DNA of 64,000 nucleotides from Rhyacichthys aspro (GCA_036850595.1 CM072153.1:10806169-10870168); one strand, 5' to 3'; shown: positions 1 through 12,021, counted from the stretch's first letter. Notes: a model not told the origin generated them from the letters alone. Numbers and translations: made by a program.

Positions 1-733
1 GCAATTTTCATTTTATTTACTAGTGCTGCTGACAGAGTAGAAAAAAATTGTTTGCGGATACATAAAATAAATTTCAATAATTTATTCACTAATAGTAGAA
101 CCCTAGTAGCACTGTCAGTAAGTGCAAAGATGCATGTAAACAACCTGACACAGATTGTCTTGGTTATGGCATGCATACATTAGAAGAAACCAAACAAAAT
201 GGATTTGGTGAGGATGTGTGCATGCACTTTCCATTCCATATCATCTAACATCTGTTGCGATTTAGTGAGTTATTTTCCAGAGTTTTCTCAAACCCACTTA
301 GCTTATCAACAGCCTGCATCCAGCTGAATGCCCCAACTCTCGTCTGGCTTCAGAAAACAGGATAAAATCAAATCACTAGTCACTTAAAGGAATTTTTTTC
401 AGCCCATGACTTGCTTTATTTTTGGAGGAAACATGTTTTTGTTGCTCAGAAAACCCTCTGGGCACTTACTGCAAAGAAACTGTTATTACAAATATATAAA
501 CTTTCACATGATGGTGGACTTAAATAACAGAAAGTCAACACAAATAGTTGGTATACAAATAGCAAAAAAATATGTTCCTTTGTGTCCAGAGGTTGGTATG
601 AAATAACTTCCCGTTATGTGAAAATAAATAGAAACCACAATGGTGAGAAAAGCAATGTTGTTTCGAGACAGCGAGAGAGACACAAAGACATAATAAGAGG
701 CAGATGTACACACACATACACAATGGTTCTGAC
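1..733 (-). other. CDH13 intron 5 (3'-truncated by window edge)
   Basis: This is the start of the intron after exon 5, beginning with donor GTCAGA. I see no coding signal, RNA gene or recognisable repeat in it. The open frames that run through exon 5 into this stretch are read-through of the exon and end shortly afterwards. Confidence 0.8.
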
Positions 734-886
734 CTGGTAGGAGTCAATGGCCTCCCGGTCGAGTGAGCGGCTGACTGACACATCTCCTGTGTGTATGTCA
801 ATAGTGAAGAGACCTTTGGGATCTCGGTCTGCGCCGGGGCCTGTCAGTTGGAAGATATGGTTGCCTGGCTTCTCGGTGGAAATGAC
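734..886 (-). CDS. cdh13: T-cadherin (cadherin-13) exon 5, EC1 domain part
   Basis: This is an internal coding exon of 153 nt (51 codons, phase 0 at both ends). It runs from an acceptor ending gtgcacag to a donor CAG|GTCAGA. It encodes most of the first extracellular cadherin repeat (EC1) of a GPI-anchored adhesion and guidance protein at the cell surface. Visible motifs are FQLTGPGADRDPKGLF, TGDVSVSRSLDRE and a final IDSYQ. LDRE (exon residues 42-45) is the calcium-ligating motif at the EC1-EC2 boundary. Its length and motif order match the human CDH13 exon as I recall it (LTGKGVDQEPKGIF ... LDREVIAVYQ), residue for residue in spacing. It joins in frame to exon 4 at 10297. The next exon (rest of EC1 and EC2) is outside the window. 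Identification as CDH13 rather than another cadherin rests on the combined exon set. Confidence is high. Confidence 0.95.
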
Positions 887-1045
887 CTGTGCACACACAG
901 CAAACACAAATAACTTCACATGACTTCTTGAACCAATGTAAATCTCCTTTTCTGCTGCAGGGAAAAACTGCTGCTAAGAATGCTTTTATTAGAATGTGCT
1001 GGTAGAAAATTCTGGGTGACAAGACTTGTGTTGAAATTAATCAGG

Positions 1046-1398
1046 CAGAGTGGTCAGACAGCACAGCACAGCAAGAAGGTCGTGAGTTCAAACCCCGGCT
1101 GACTCGAACATCCTCAGCTCCGGCCCGTCTGTGAGGAGTCTACATGTCCTCCCCGTGTCACTGTGGGTACTCCGGCATCCCACCGCCCAAATACATGCAT
1201 GTATAGGTCAACTGGCAACTCTAAAGTATCCCTAGTGAATGAATGTGAGAGTGAATGGTTGTCTGTCAGTCTCTGTCTCTAAAATGTCAGCCCTGTGACC
1301 AACTGGCCATTGTCCACGGTGTACCCCCCTAAGGCCCAAAGTTGCTGGAATAGGCTCCAGTCACCTCCAATGGGAATAATGATTGAATGAATGAATAA
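1046..1398 (+). mobile_element. tRNA-derived SINE-like teleost repeat
   Basis: The left end looks like a degenerate tRNA-derived promoter: gcagagtggtcagacagcac, then a B-box-like gagttcaaacccc near 1087. The body then contains tctgtgaggagtctacatgt, ctccccgtgtcactgtgg, gtcaactggcaactctaaag, gtgaatggttgtctgtcag and taggctccagtcacc. It ends in an A/G-rich tail of GAAT repeats (gattgaatgaatgaataaa). This order of motifs is that of an interspersed repeat I recognise as common in fish genomes. I cannot assign its exact database name. It is ancient and diverged and is not expected to be active. Confidence 0.7.
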
Positions 1399-2584
1399 AG
1401 TTAATCAGTCAAAGTAAGTTGGCATCATCTACTCACGTGTGACTGTTGGATCAGCGGCAGGGGTCCCAGAAGCAAGAAAGGTCAGACAAAAAGAGAAAGA
1501 GAAAAAATAAAAAGCCATTAGATTCATAGTAATACAAGCTGTCAAAACTAAACTGTTGTTCTGAGTTCAAATGGTGACCTTAATACCAAACTATTCCAAA
1601 ACAAGTGCATTTTCCCCACTGTCCAAACACTTTAAGAGTACTGTATATACATTCAATCCCACAGGTCTTTACCGCATCTATAGAAAAGTACACATTGTGC
1701 CGACTGTCATGCCTCTCTGAGTGCACTCCTGCTGTTGCTGTGTGTCAGAGATCTGCGTGTCGCAATCACAGGGACGCCGTGAGGTCACCTTTAATGAGAG
1801 AGCCTTTCATTGAATGGCAGCTAAAATGAAGGCCTTTCTATTGCACAGTTGAAAGAGCATTGGAGATGAAACCACGGTCCAACAGCAGGCAGAGCTCGAG
1901 CCCTTACACCCTCTCCAAAGCTCCCTGCCATTTATTTCACTGCCTTGCTTTATCTTACAGTCTATACAATCCCAGGCTTCTTGGTCCCTGCTTGTTACCC
2001 CTCGTCCTTCAGTGCTTTTGTGGCTTTTGTGCTTAGTATGTGTATCTCATTATCGGCTCATCATTTCCCACTTCCCTTGCTGTATCGTCGTTCCCTCTTT
2101 GTGGTTTGACTTGTTCTTTTAATTAAAATCAGAGACCTTTGTATTTTGCATTGGGCAGTAATGTTGAAACACTGCAGCCAGACAGTGTAAGAGACAGAAC
2201 TTTATTTCCCTGTAAACTAGAAAGTAATGAACCCAAATGACTTGTAATAAGAAAATGTTTTGTATTCACGTTCAAAGCCTAGTGAATGTCAGTCTGATTC
2301 ATTAGTGGAAAAATGTCGGTCTCATAAAAGCATTGCATTTTCAGAAGCCTCCATTCCAAAAGTACTACTTGTGATCATAACCATAAAATATGTTTGCATG
2401 GTTGGCCTTGGCTGTATAATTAATTTTAGTGGTGTCAAACTCAAAGTGGTGAGGGGGCGCGATAGAAAATAAGAATCATTTCAGGGGCCGAAGGTTGTGC
2501 CACTTGGAAACGCTTTTATTACATTTAGAATGTAAAGTTTTATCTTCATTTGAGTTTTGCAAAAGTGATCTTTAACATCATTTT

Positions 2585-2715
2585 GAACAGGTTTTTGATC
2601 GATTTGAACAGGGTTTATTTGGATTTGAACAGGGTTTAGATTAACTTGAACAGGTTTTAGCTGGATCTGAACAGGTTTAGTTGGGTTTGAACAGGGTTTA
2701 GATGTATTTGAACAG
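2585..2715 (+). repeat. Seven-unit 21-bp tandem array (GAACAG core)
   Basis: The core GAACAG recurs at 2585, 2606, 2627, 2648, 2669, 2689 and 2710, giving a period of 21, 21, 21, 21, 20 and 21 bases. Units read roughly TTTGAACAGGGTTTA followed by about six variable bases. The array lies inside the element at 2429-2956. Confidence 0.9.
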
Positions 2716-2765
2716 ATTTTATATATCTTTGTAGTAAAAACTGGCTTAAGATTTCATGAACAAAG

Positions 2766-2856
2766 GAAAATCAGATTCAAATCCATCTGAAACCTGTTCA
2801 ATTTCAACTTAAAATCTTATCAAATCCAAATAAAACCTTGTTAAATCCAGTAAAAA
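2766..2856 (-). repeat. Inverted counterpart of the 21-bp array
   Basis: Complementary-sense units appear here: gattcaaatcc, aaacctgttcaa (about 2790-2801) and taaaaccttgttaaatcc (about 2831-2849). These are the reverse complement of the TTTGAACAGGTTTTA unit at about 2585-2715. Together they could fold as a long imperfect hairpin with a loop of about 60 bases. Confidence 0.7.
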
Positions 2857-5800
2857 ATGTAGTGCTAAAAATATCATCTACTAAATGCATTGGAGTGCCA
2901 CATTATACATTGCAAAGGCTGCATTTGGCCTCTGGGCCTTGAGTTTGACATGTGTGCTTTATTTACTGATACATTACTTGTTTAATAAAACTCTAATTTC
3001 AAGGATCTAAACACCAGTTTACCCAGAAGCATGTTTGTTCTCGTGTGTAGTGGAGAGGAAAGATCCTACCAGCTAGATAATGTAGTATCATCATTCTAAT
3101 GTTCTTCTACTGCAGTCTGTCTTCTCTTACTGCACGTGTATTATCAGCACAATAAACAGCACACATGCTTGTACATTGTACTGTAGAGCTAGTGGAGTAA
3201 TGTCCGAACATCTCTCATACTGACATGTTCCACTGCCTGTGCAATGTTGGAATAACGTTTGAGCTACTGTATCACAGACATTCGCTTTGTGGAATAGCTG
3301 CATACATCCCAATACAAAGCCACTGTATCCACCTTTTATCCTTCTAATCTAAGCACATACAAACTGATACAAGCGACACCAAAAAGACGATATCAAGTGC
3401 CGCTGTAGTGACTACCACCGAAAGATGAACTGGGTTAGACGATGAAAAACACAGAATGAGGTACAACTTCTCACAGATGGCTCGGCATCAAACTTGCATA
3501 GACACAAGGAAGTAGTGCTGGGTGGTTAACAGCTTCAGGGGGTGTAAGAGGATGTAGAATGAGACTGAGAATAAAGAAAGAAGGGAAGCTTATGAAGACA
3601 TCGCAACTTGAGCTGATGAAGTGTCGAGAGAAGTTTAGCCTGATTAGATGTCTCTGTGGGGGGAGAGGCCTTTCACTCATCCTGGCGGCGAACGGTGCAC
3701 CCAGTGGCTCCATCTCTGCTGAGAGTGCCTCGCTGCATGTACGTGGGAGGATGGATGGGAGAATTTCACCTCTTTCCATCAGCTCTCATTAGCAGCCGGG
3801 CCAACATGAAAGACTGTGGGGCTCGTCATACTGCAAGAATATGACAAGGAGGTGTGGTGCTGCTGCGGAAAGCTAAACACCTCCTACAGCGCTATGGCAT
3901 ACAATAATCACCTTTGTGTGCACGTATAGAAAGTGGATACCGACTCTCTCGCCTGGAACTGCACGCTTTTGTCACGTGTCAAGAAGGCCACTTTTAAAAC
4001 CTGTGAAAAACGCAGGTAGCACAAAGTGTTACCGAATGTGTTTGCAGAAAAGTTTTCTTTTGCAAAGTTGTTTCGAGAAACTGCTGTGCAAATCAAGTTG
4101 AAATGATGTGTTATTCATTATCATATAATCCGGTGCCCAATCACTGAAAACAAATTAACACGTCCCATGTTTCTGGTGGTTTTTGACAGAAAACTGTAGG
4201 GGGCTTGACAGTCCAGATTTTGTTTGTGTGAGTGAAAGACTGCATGCAGGAGGATCCCTCAGTGGTGCTTCTACTCATCCCCATCAAGGTCATACAGCCA
4301 GCTGCGAATGACAGTCACTGGCCATGAAAATACCTCCGGGAACAGGTCAGTGCAGTCAATGTGTGAGGAAGACCACTGATAATCACCGTGGTGTGCACCA
4401 GTATACAAAAATGTGTGTCCAGACTTGACTAGTGCTGGGCCTGATTGTGCTGCCACTCTCTGCCTGTTCATGGAAGAGAAAGGACAAGTGGAACAGGCAC
4501 AGTCAGGACCCAGTGGGATGCACTGTGCCCAGGCAGAGCCCACACCACAAGCCAGCACTAAAACAATAGTGCTAATTACGTAGGTCTGATTAGTTAGGCA
4601 GTTCTCCGCTGCCAGGAGCTGGATCCTAAGCCAATCCAAATAAGCCTATCACAACTGGCCTCTGCTGAAAGAACAATCAAGATGACAGTGGTGTTATTAG
4701 TAAAAAAACAAAACAAAACAAAACAAACATATATTCTAGTAACATTTAATTGAGAAAGTTTGAAAAATATAGTGGCATTTTCTGACATTTTTACTTTTAC
4801 CTGAATACCTTTTTGAATTTTACTGTCATTCAATGAGCACTTCACTACATGTAAATGGAATACTTTTATTATAATTCCTTTTTGTCACATAGTAAAACCT
4901 AAGCTTGTAAAAAGTGCTAATTATCATGTACTGCCAAGAAGATCATTTTTAATGGCAGCAATAAACGTCAGAACTAAACAATCCAACCTGTTTAATTCGA
5001 AGCTACTTAAGCTCAAGTAAGACCACATGTCCTATAATTCTTGTTAATCACTTAAATCAAAGCTCTTCTCATCCATATGCATCTCTCATCTGTTTGATTT
5101 GTCCTAGGGTCCAAGCTCGAATTGGTAACTGAAGCAGACGGTTTAAACTTACCGCCGGCTAACATCACCACAAACGGCTATGATTAACATGCTGGAAGAC
5201 CGACAGGCTCAGGAAGGCAACAACTTTCTCATCTGCCTCAGACAATTAGGAAAATCAATTAGACTAAATGTCTAGGGCCCCTGGCTGTCTGCTATCGAAT
5301 GTCACACTGCATGGTACAACTGGATCACTTTCTTCTTTGAAACTCACATTAACCACAAGGAAAACAGTGGCAGATGTCAAGTAGAGGAAGTCAAATGTAG
5401 ATCAAATCACAGCGCACTCACTATATTAATATTCAAGCAACAACACATCAAAAAGCCAACAAGTCACTTGAGATTCAAATACAGACCTAGAAATCAGGGT
5501 AAAAAAAATGTTAACAGCAAAAGTTTACACTTCAATGTGTCTGGGACATCTGTTTATGTGAGAAAAGAACTAAAAGCTTTTCTGAGTGACTACTACACTG
5601 TCATATGCATGCTGTGTTACGTATCTTGATGCATTTGGATTCTATAACTATTATAATGTACTCCCGATGTCCCTTGTCCGTTTTATTGAAAAGCTACCAA
5701 GAACGGAAGACACAAAATATGCATGTGTCTACACTAATATAGATGGAGTACACATTTTTTCCTCCTGAAATGGATTGGATTTTCCAGACTCTGTTGTGCT

Positions 5801-7159
5801 ATAGAGGATTTAAAGTATAGTAGTGATAGAAAGTATTTTGCCTAGTAAACCCATTATTGTTGCAATTCCACCTGTGACTCATACCCAATCTCAGAAATAA
5901 ACTACAAGAAGAAAACTGAGGATAAAAAAACATAAAACTACTTGAAGTGTGATTGATTAGCTTGTGCACACCTTGAGAGCTTTGAAAAATGGTCCTATCA
6001 GTAGCACCTGAAGTGGCAGATACTAAGAAAAACATTTAAACATATCAATTTCATGGCATGCCTGGGCTGCTGAGAGCTGTTGTGAGCTGTTTATGAGGTC
6101 CCTAAGGGAGGGGAGGCTAGAGACCTCTGTATCAAAACAATTCTACAGCTAGCAGGAGCTGTGACATAAAGAACAAGGTTCTTACCCTTCCCCTGTGAGT
6201 CCTGCTGACAGCCAACCCACCCTCACACCTCAAGCAAACACATGCACTCGCTTACACTCCTCCTGTGTGTATGGACATGTAAGATGTCAAATCTTAGCCC
6301 CGCCAATCTCACCTCTGCTTATCTCCTAGGAAAAGGAGAGCACATGAAAAATGAATGGCTGCCATATGGAAGTGGTAGGTTGCATAAGAAGAGGAAAGCT
6401 ATTGATGCGGAAAATCAATTTTGCCAAGTCGCCAACATATAGCTTCTATTGGGCGAAATAGCTCACATTAGTCTGTCTTCTCATGCAAAGATGGCTGTGT
6501 TATTGGAAAGATGGGATGATACCTGGATGAGAGAGGAGCAGTGTGAATGCTGCAGTGGGGAAATGAAGGGGACAGAAATATGGATGACAAAGAAGTGTGG
6601 GGGAGAGAATACTGCATTTATGTATGAACAGTGCATGTAATTTGTCCTGGGAATGTGTAAATGTAATGCAATGGTGGCACAGAGCTGACACATTCACAGC
6701 TGATCCATACAATGTGGAAATCATTCCCACTCCCCAGAGAGAAGTGATCTGCTGACTCCATCTTTTTACTTATCTCTGCGACCCAACAGGGGAGAAATTA
6801 GCACAATACCCAGAGGATAGTTGACCCACAAAAATATGGGTCATCACATGCAAGGTGATATGATCTCCTAGAGCTTGATATAATATCATTGTAAAACAGA
6901 TACAATACAACAGTGCAATGTTAACGGATTGGACTAATAATATATTTCTGGTCACAAATATCGTGCAAGTGTTCTCAAGTGGGCGAATTGACCCTTTGAT
7001 GGCATGTTGATCGCATCAGTCACAGTGATCACAGCAATCACTGCAGAGACTCTGAGGGTAACAACCTTTGCACCAAGTAGGCAAAGGCAGATCTGTTTTA
7101 TTTTGACAAGTTTGAGGTGTCTTTAAAAGCAATTTAACACATCTGTAGGTTTATATAAC

Positions 7160-7345
7160 TTTTTTTTTCTAAGGAAAACAGATTAATCACCCCGGAGCAT
7201 ATTGTTACAAGGATGATCTGTGATACCACACCTCATCATGGATTTATTTTTAAACCTCAGAGCTAGAAGTTTAAAGTAAGATCTGAACTTTGGCCTGATG
7301 TAATGTATAATTAAAACTTTGTGGTTGGTTCAGTTTAACTTTTTT
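7160..7345 (-). mobile_element. Divergent copy of the window's seven-copy repeat family
   Basis: The stretch contains attaatcaccccggagcata and ttgttacaaggatgatctgt, matching tttaatcacctaaagctta and ttgtaataggaatcatctga in the 21.8 kb copy. Further on, gtaagatctgaactttggcc and tgatgtaatgtata match the 25.6 kb copy. The mid-section with the ccaatcacag core is deleted. Strand is assigned by taking the A-rich end as 3'. Confidence 0.5.
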
Positions 7346-7766
7346 TTTCTAAATGGCTCTAGAAATGTTCACTGAGAGACTATACTGAGGAATATGTTGT
7401 CATAATTTACTGCATGCACCTGAAAAGTCTACAAAGCAAAGGTGTGTCATTCTGTACTTGTGTATTTGGCTATTTGCAATATACTAAATGACTCCCAACA
7501 CACTGGAGCAGTTTGGAAAGCAGCAGCTGGGTCAGTCCAGGACACAACTCCAAGGCAAGATATTTCACAGGACACTGTGAGCACAGTGCTGCTATGAGCT
7601 GGAAGACCAGGCTCAATGCTGCTGAGACCCCCAAGGCACAATTATCTGTTACATGCACTACTCAATATGGGACTTCCTTTATCTTGGTCTCAGAAGGCAA
7701 GGATAGATCTGGTAGATCTGCGGTTAGTCTTGTATTGTATAATTAAACCCAATCCATAGATCTGTC

Positions 7767-7788
7767 AAAAAAAAAAAAAAAAAAAAAG
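7767..7788 (+). repeat. A22 homopolymer
   Basis: A run of 22 adenines after an unrecognised sequence. It could be the tail of an old retroposed copy, but no family motif is visible upstream. Confidence 0.9.
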
Positions 7789-8574
7789 TCACAAATGAAT
7801 TATGTTCTGTGGTGTTTAACTAGAGAAAACTAATAGAAAAATACACAGTTTTTGATAATTGAAATATGGATTAAAGAATTAAAGATTAAAAACACAGTGG
7901 CCACCATTTAATTTTGATGCTAATATAGCACAACATCATTTCTAGATTGCTGAATGTGAGCATTTTTAAAATCTCATTTCCCTGCTGTTTCCCAGAAAAC
8001 TATGAATTCATAAAAGCAAATCACCTGATGCAATGCCTCAGGGACGACGTGGCTCTGCTGTTTTTCATTCAGCATTATTCCTCTTAAGCAGCTGTACTTG
8101 TTCACATTCCCTTTGACTGTAATCAAATCCATGCACAGCGGTAGATGCGCACTTACTAAGCAGAGCTACATATTGCAATAATGATTGCTCTTTGATGTAA
8201 AGAAAGTTCAAGATGAAATCCTTTTTATGTTTCAATATGCACTTTATGTTTTAAAGCAGCACACTACACAGGGTCAAACAATGTTAGCCTTAAACTTTCT
8301 TTCAATGATTCAAGATAAATGCTGCTTTAAAATTACTCATTACTACATTGGTTTTGTGGGTCACCATTAGGAAAGAAACTGGAAAACACTTTTAGAATAA
8401 ATAAGCGGAGAGCTGTTTTAAATGCTTCATTTTCTAGGGAAATATTAATAGAAAAGATTTTTAATAAACCAGAATAAAGAGTTTCATGGAATCTTAGAAA
8501 AATATAAAGTGAACACAATGCATTTGACTAAAAGAATGGCTTTTCTAATCTGGGTTTAAAGCGTGCATTGTCTT

Positions 8575-8648
8575 TGACTGTGAATAAATGTGAGTGTCAG
8601 CCCTGAGATTAACTGGCGTTTGTCCAGGATCTACCACATTTCACGCCT
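8575..8648 (+). mobile_element. Fragment of the same SINE-like repeat
   Basis: This short stretch aligns with the right-middle part of the element at 1046-1398. It contains aatgtgagtgtcagccctga, then aactggcgtttgtccagga and a diverged taccac...cgcctta. The head and the GAAT tail are absent, so it is a truncated copy inside intron 4. Confidence 0.6.
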
Positions 8649-9253
8649 TAACCAACAACCACAGTGACACCTAAATATAAATGGAAGAGATAAAACGATT
8701 CACTGACATGTAAAACTTGGTCTGACTGACTTTCATCAGCAGAGACATTTTTTCAAAAAAAACACTTGTCCAACACATTAGGTTATGTTACTACACTGGA
8801 TATAACTTAAGTTAGCATCTTCATATTCCTTGTGAAGTGGAGCCTAGAGGCTTGGAAGTAAATAAAGACAACAAGGCATCAAAGAAGAAAAACAGACTAA
8901 ACTCTCTGTGGCACTGTCACATTAGAGAGTGACTGATAAAAACACATGTGTTGTCACTAAATGGTACATAATGGAAGCTTTTACAATGTTTTGCCCATCA
9001 CAGTTTAAGTATAGCTTAAATGAACAAACACCAGACAAAACACTTCAGAACCTGACCTGAAAAAAGGCTGATCAAAAGTGATTATATGAGCATAGACCTT
9101 TTATATTTAAGAAAAGATGAAAGCCAAGGCTGCCATTTAAAGATTGCATCTATTTACATAAAACACACACTCTGGCTGTTAGCACTCAAGGATATAAACC
9201 TTTTTAGTGAAGCTGACAATAACCTGGTGGTTAACAAAACATCAGCATACATT

Positions 9254-9270
9254 AAAAAAAAAAAAAAAAA
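9254..9270 (+). repeat. A17 homopolymer
   Basis: A run of 17 adenines with no recognisable element upstream. Confidence 0.9.
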
Positions 9271-9623
9271 GCATAGAGCGTCACTATGTTGTGGTTTCAG
9301 CATTCACTCACTGATTCTAGGTTTAATCATACTGTGGTTTGTCAGTAGTATTAAAGTTTAAGCCATTTCTTCACAAGCATGGGTATTTAAAAAAAGAAAA
9401 GTGACATTTTATCAGGCGCATTTTACATTTACAAATGTGTCTATTTACACCATACAGCTGCAAACAGTCTCGCAAGACTGCCAGATCACTAAGAGAGGAT
9501 GAACGATACTCCAGTGAGGAGAAAAACATTCTGATTTGTCAAAGTGATTTATTTGTGTGGACAAAATGAGGTTTAGTTCATTTTGTCTAACAACACAAAG
9601 TGATGAAAACCTGGGTAAAAAGA

Positions 9624-9648
<25 letters not shown>
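9624..9648 (+). repeat. (TG)n microsatellite
   Basis: About 12 uninterrupted TG dinucleotides. The apparent open frames with Cys-Val or Thr-His runs across it are translations of the microsatellite. Confidence 0.98.
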
Positions 9649-9654
<6 letters not shown>

Positions 9655-10296
9655 ATTAGACACCACCACGCTTCAAAAAAGATTCGTTTTCCCAAATGTA
9701 ATTGATCAAAGTCTTCATCCTGGCATGAGTCTTCCAACGACTGTGTTTTCAAAGGCCAATAATCTTTGAAACGACAATAGAAAGCTTTCACCACACACTG
9801 TAAATAAACCATTATGCTAAACCGAACGGACCGAGAACTGAGTGGCTTCAAACTCGAGGGAACAAGGGAAAGAATTGGACACCCAAAAGAGATTTTCATA
9901 CGACAATGAAAACAAGGAGGTCTTATTTTGGCCTGCATTCACTGCTCAATGCTAACCCCCTCCATCTTGTTTTTCTTGTCTGTTGGGGTTAGGTTTCTAT
10001 CAAATAGGGCAAAACAATACAATGCTCTCCTTTCAAATAAGAGCACTGTATATTTATATGACTAGACTGGTGTCATAAAGATGCATCATAAAATAAAACC
10101 ACACCAATGAGGCAATGTAAAACAGTTATATACCCAATGAAGAACACCAGAATATGGACATACTGTGGATTATTTTATTGGTACGCTGACATTTAGAATG
10201 CATTTCTATTTATGATCTATTTCCTTTATGAGACACGGCTGAGTTTTAAAAGCAGTGTGCTGTGATGAAATGAAGTCCACCTGCAGTGCGTCTTAC

Positions 10297-10410
10297 CCTG
10301 CCAATGATCCTGGGGAAAGGAGGCCTCTGGTTCTCTGTTACAATCATGGGAGGGACCAGCAGGGATCTCTTACTTCTGTAAGGCTGTGTCTGTCCCACCC
10401 CCAGGATATC
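10297..10410 (-). CDS. cdh13: T-cadherin (cadherin-13) exon 4, furin site and EC1 start
   Basis: This is an internal exon of 114 nt (38 codons, phase 0 at both ends). The acceptor is ttttctgcag after a T-rich tract and the donor is AGG|GTAAGA. It begins DILGVGQTQPY, ends the prodomain with RSKR (residues 12-15, a furin-type R-x-K-R site) and starts the mature protein at Ser16 with SLLVPPMIVTENQRPPFPR. Mature residue 2 is Leu, not the Trp2 that classical cadherins use for strand swapping. This agrees with T-cadherin, whose human mature start is SIVVSPI. Mature Glu11 (in TENQ) is the calcium-ligand position of EC1. Cleavage of the prodomain is needed to produce adhesive cadherin; the site is visible, and its use here is inferred. 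Confidence 0.96.
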
Positions 10411-12006
10411 CTGCAGAAAAAGAAAAAAAAATAAAATAAAAATTGAGAAAAACATGTAGCTGACAACAAAGCAAACATATTCCTAAAATTCTGCTCGGTT
10501 GCACGGTGCTTTTTGAAGTCTAACCAGTAATGTGAAAGGAAGTGCACGCAGGAGAAAGAATCTTAAAAGTTGAAAGTAAAGAATGTAACAAACAAAACTC
10601 TTGGAGCGTCTCCTGACTCCTAGTGTTTTGGTTTCAAGAGTGTTGTATAAGCGCCTACATCTTACAAACAGTGCCATATGCTTTGTGTTCGGAGAGGAGA
10701 CTGAAATAAATAATTGCTTCATTGTCTTCGCTGTGAATTAGAAATCTAAGCTTCTTCAGCCCATATGTTAAAAAGGACAGAAGTGGGAGGCAAGGAGAGT
10801 GAGTAAAATAAAAGTGAAGATAGATGAAAATAAACACTGCAAGAATTCTGTATCTGAGGAGGCATTCAATAGGGTTATTTAATTCTGTCTTGAACTATGG
10901 CGTGTGTGTTTTGACGGTATTCCTCCACAGTGATTTTCTTCAGTGAAGGAGCTGGATGTTGATGTAAATTGTGTTTGTCACTGACATTCTGGACGGAACA
11001 CGGAGGCTGTGACCCACAGAGAACAACAGTCTGGTCAGTGTCTGGACACCTGGACTCAAGCGAAGGTCTGACAATGCAATAAATACACACTCTATTTTTG
11101 CTTTATTTTGCTTCAGTCTCTGACAACAGCATTCAAGATTCAAATGTAAGCAGGCAAGGGCAAGCAAACTGACCCCTTGGTTATTGGAGGCAAGATATGA
11201 CCTTCGGAATGATTCATTTAATCTACACATCCTAGTTTCTCTTCCTGTGTAACATGCACTGGCTTCGGTTATAGTTATTAGGATTATGTCTGACACAATC
11301 TGTTTTGCATGTGCTTGCATCATATGACATGTTTCCCAGCAGTCTTCAGAAATCAGGCCACAATGAACACTGCCCAGAACTGAGCCTCAACTCACTTCAA
11401 CAAACACACAAAAGTGATATATCGAGATTTTTTTATTTTTTTTTTAGTAATCTGTATGTGTGTAGTGTATTAGCCGTAATAGATTACTTCCTGTTTGGAT
11501 TGCAATATTGTTCCACAGAGATCAATAGCTACCATAGTCTCACTACAATTAATGCAAATGATATGCCCATAGCATTTCCCAGCAGTCAACACCATGCTTA
11601 TGAAATTGCAGCTGTAGTTGCATAATATATGGTCTTCACAATAAATAAAGTAAATACTCTACCACTTTTGATTTACAGTGTAATGAGTATCCCATTTCTT
11701 GTCCAAAATGTCACTGTACATGACTTGTTATACTTTGGAAAGCTTTTAAAACTTCACTTCTGGTCTGGCCAAAGCTGACTTTTACACCATAATTACAAGT
11801 CCACAAAAGCTCATATTCAAAGCAAAATGTCTAAAGCATGACAACAACAAGCAGAGTAGGAAATCCGGGCTCGAATGACAACAGTTTCGACATGAAAAGG
11901 AGGAAAAAATGACCTGAGGTTTTTGCGGTTTCATTTGCAATTCAAATCCTCCCTTTTGTCCTTCATCTTGTGTAGCGCAATGCACAGCACTTTATTGACA
12001 TGTGCA

Positions 12007-12021
12007 GTGTGTGTGTGTGTT
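12007..12021 (+). repeat. Short (GT)n run
   Basis: Seven GT dinucleotides directly before the GC-richer block at 12030-12260. Confidence 0.9.

Larger units (their letters stand above)
2429..2956. mobile_element. Short DNA element with 12-bp TIRs, hAT-like end sequence
   Basis: The two ends carry a perfect 12-bp terminal inverted repeat, TGTCAAACTCAA at 2433-2444 and its complement at 2939-2950. Next to these are GC-rich segments (aggggccgaagg on the left, ggcctctgggcc on the right). Ends of the type GTGTCAAACTCA...GGGCC occur on small non-autonomous DNA elements, often assigned to hAT, in many vertebrates; I infer the class from that alone. There is no transposase frame. The interior contains a 21-bp tandem array and an inverted counterpart, listed separately. 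Confidence 0.6.
887..10296 (-). other. CDH13 intron 4 (9,410 bp)
   Basis: The intron lies between exons 4 and 5. It contains a SINE-like element (1046-1398), a short DNA element with an internal 21-bp array (2429-2956), a divergent copy of the window-wide repeat family (7160-7345), a small SINE-like fragment (8575-8648), A-tracts and a GT microsatellite (9624-9648). Between 3000 and 7100 I see no feature that I can name. Open frames there (for example 4271-4639, minus) lack family motifs and flanking splice or promoter signals. Confidence 0.85.

Noticed and set aside
4271..4639. A 122-codon minus frame with a hydrophobic stretch resembling a signal or membrane segment (STIVLVLACGVGSAWA).
   Set aside because: No homology that I recognise, length within chance expectation, and it lies in intron 4 without splice sites that would join it in frame to exon 4 or 5.
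9445..9938. Open frames with runs of Thr-His or Cys-Val on both strands.
   Set aside because: They are translations of the TG microsatellite at 9624-9648.
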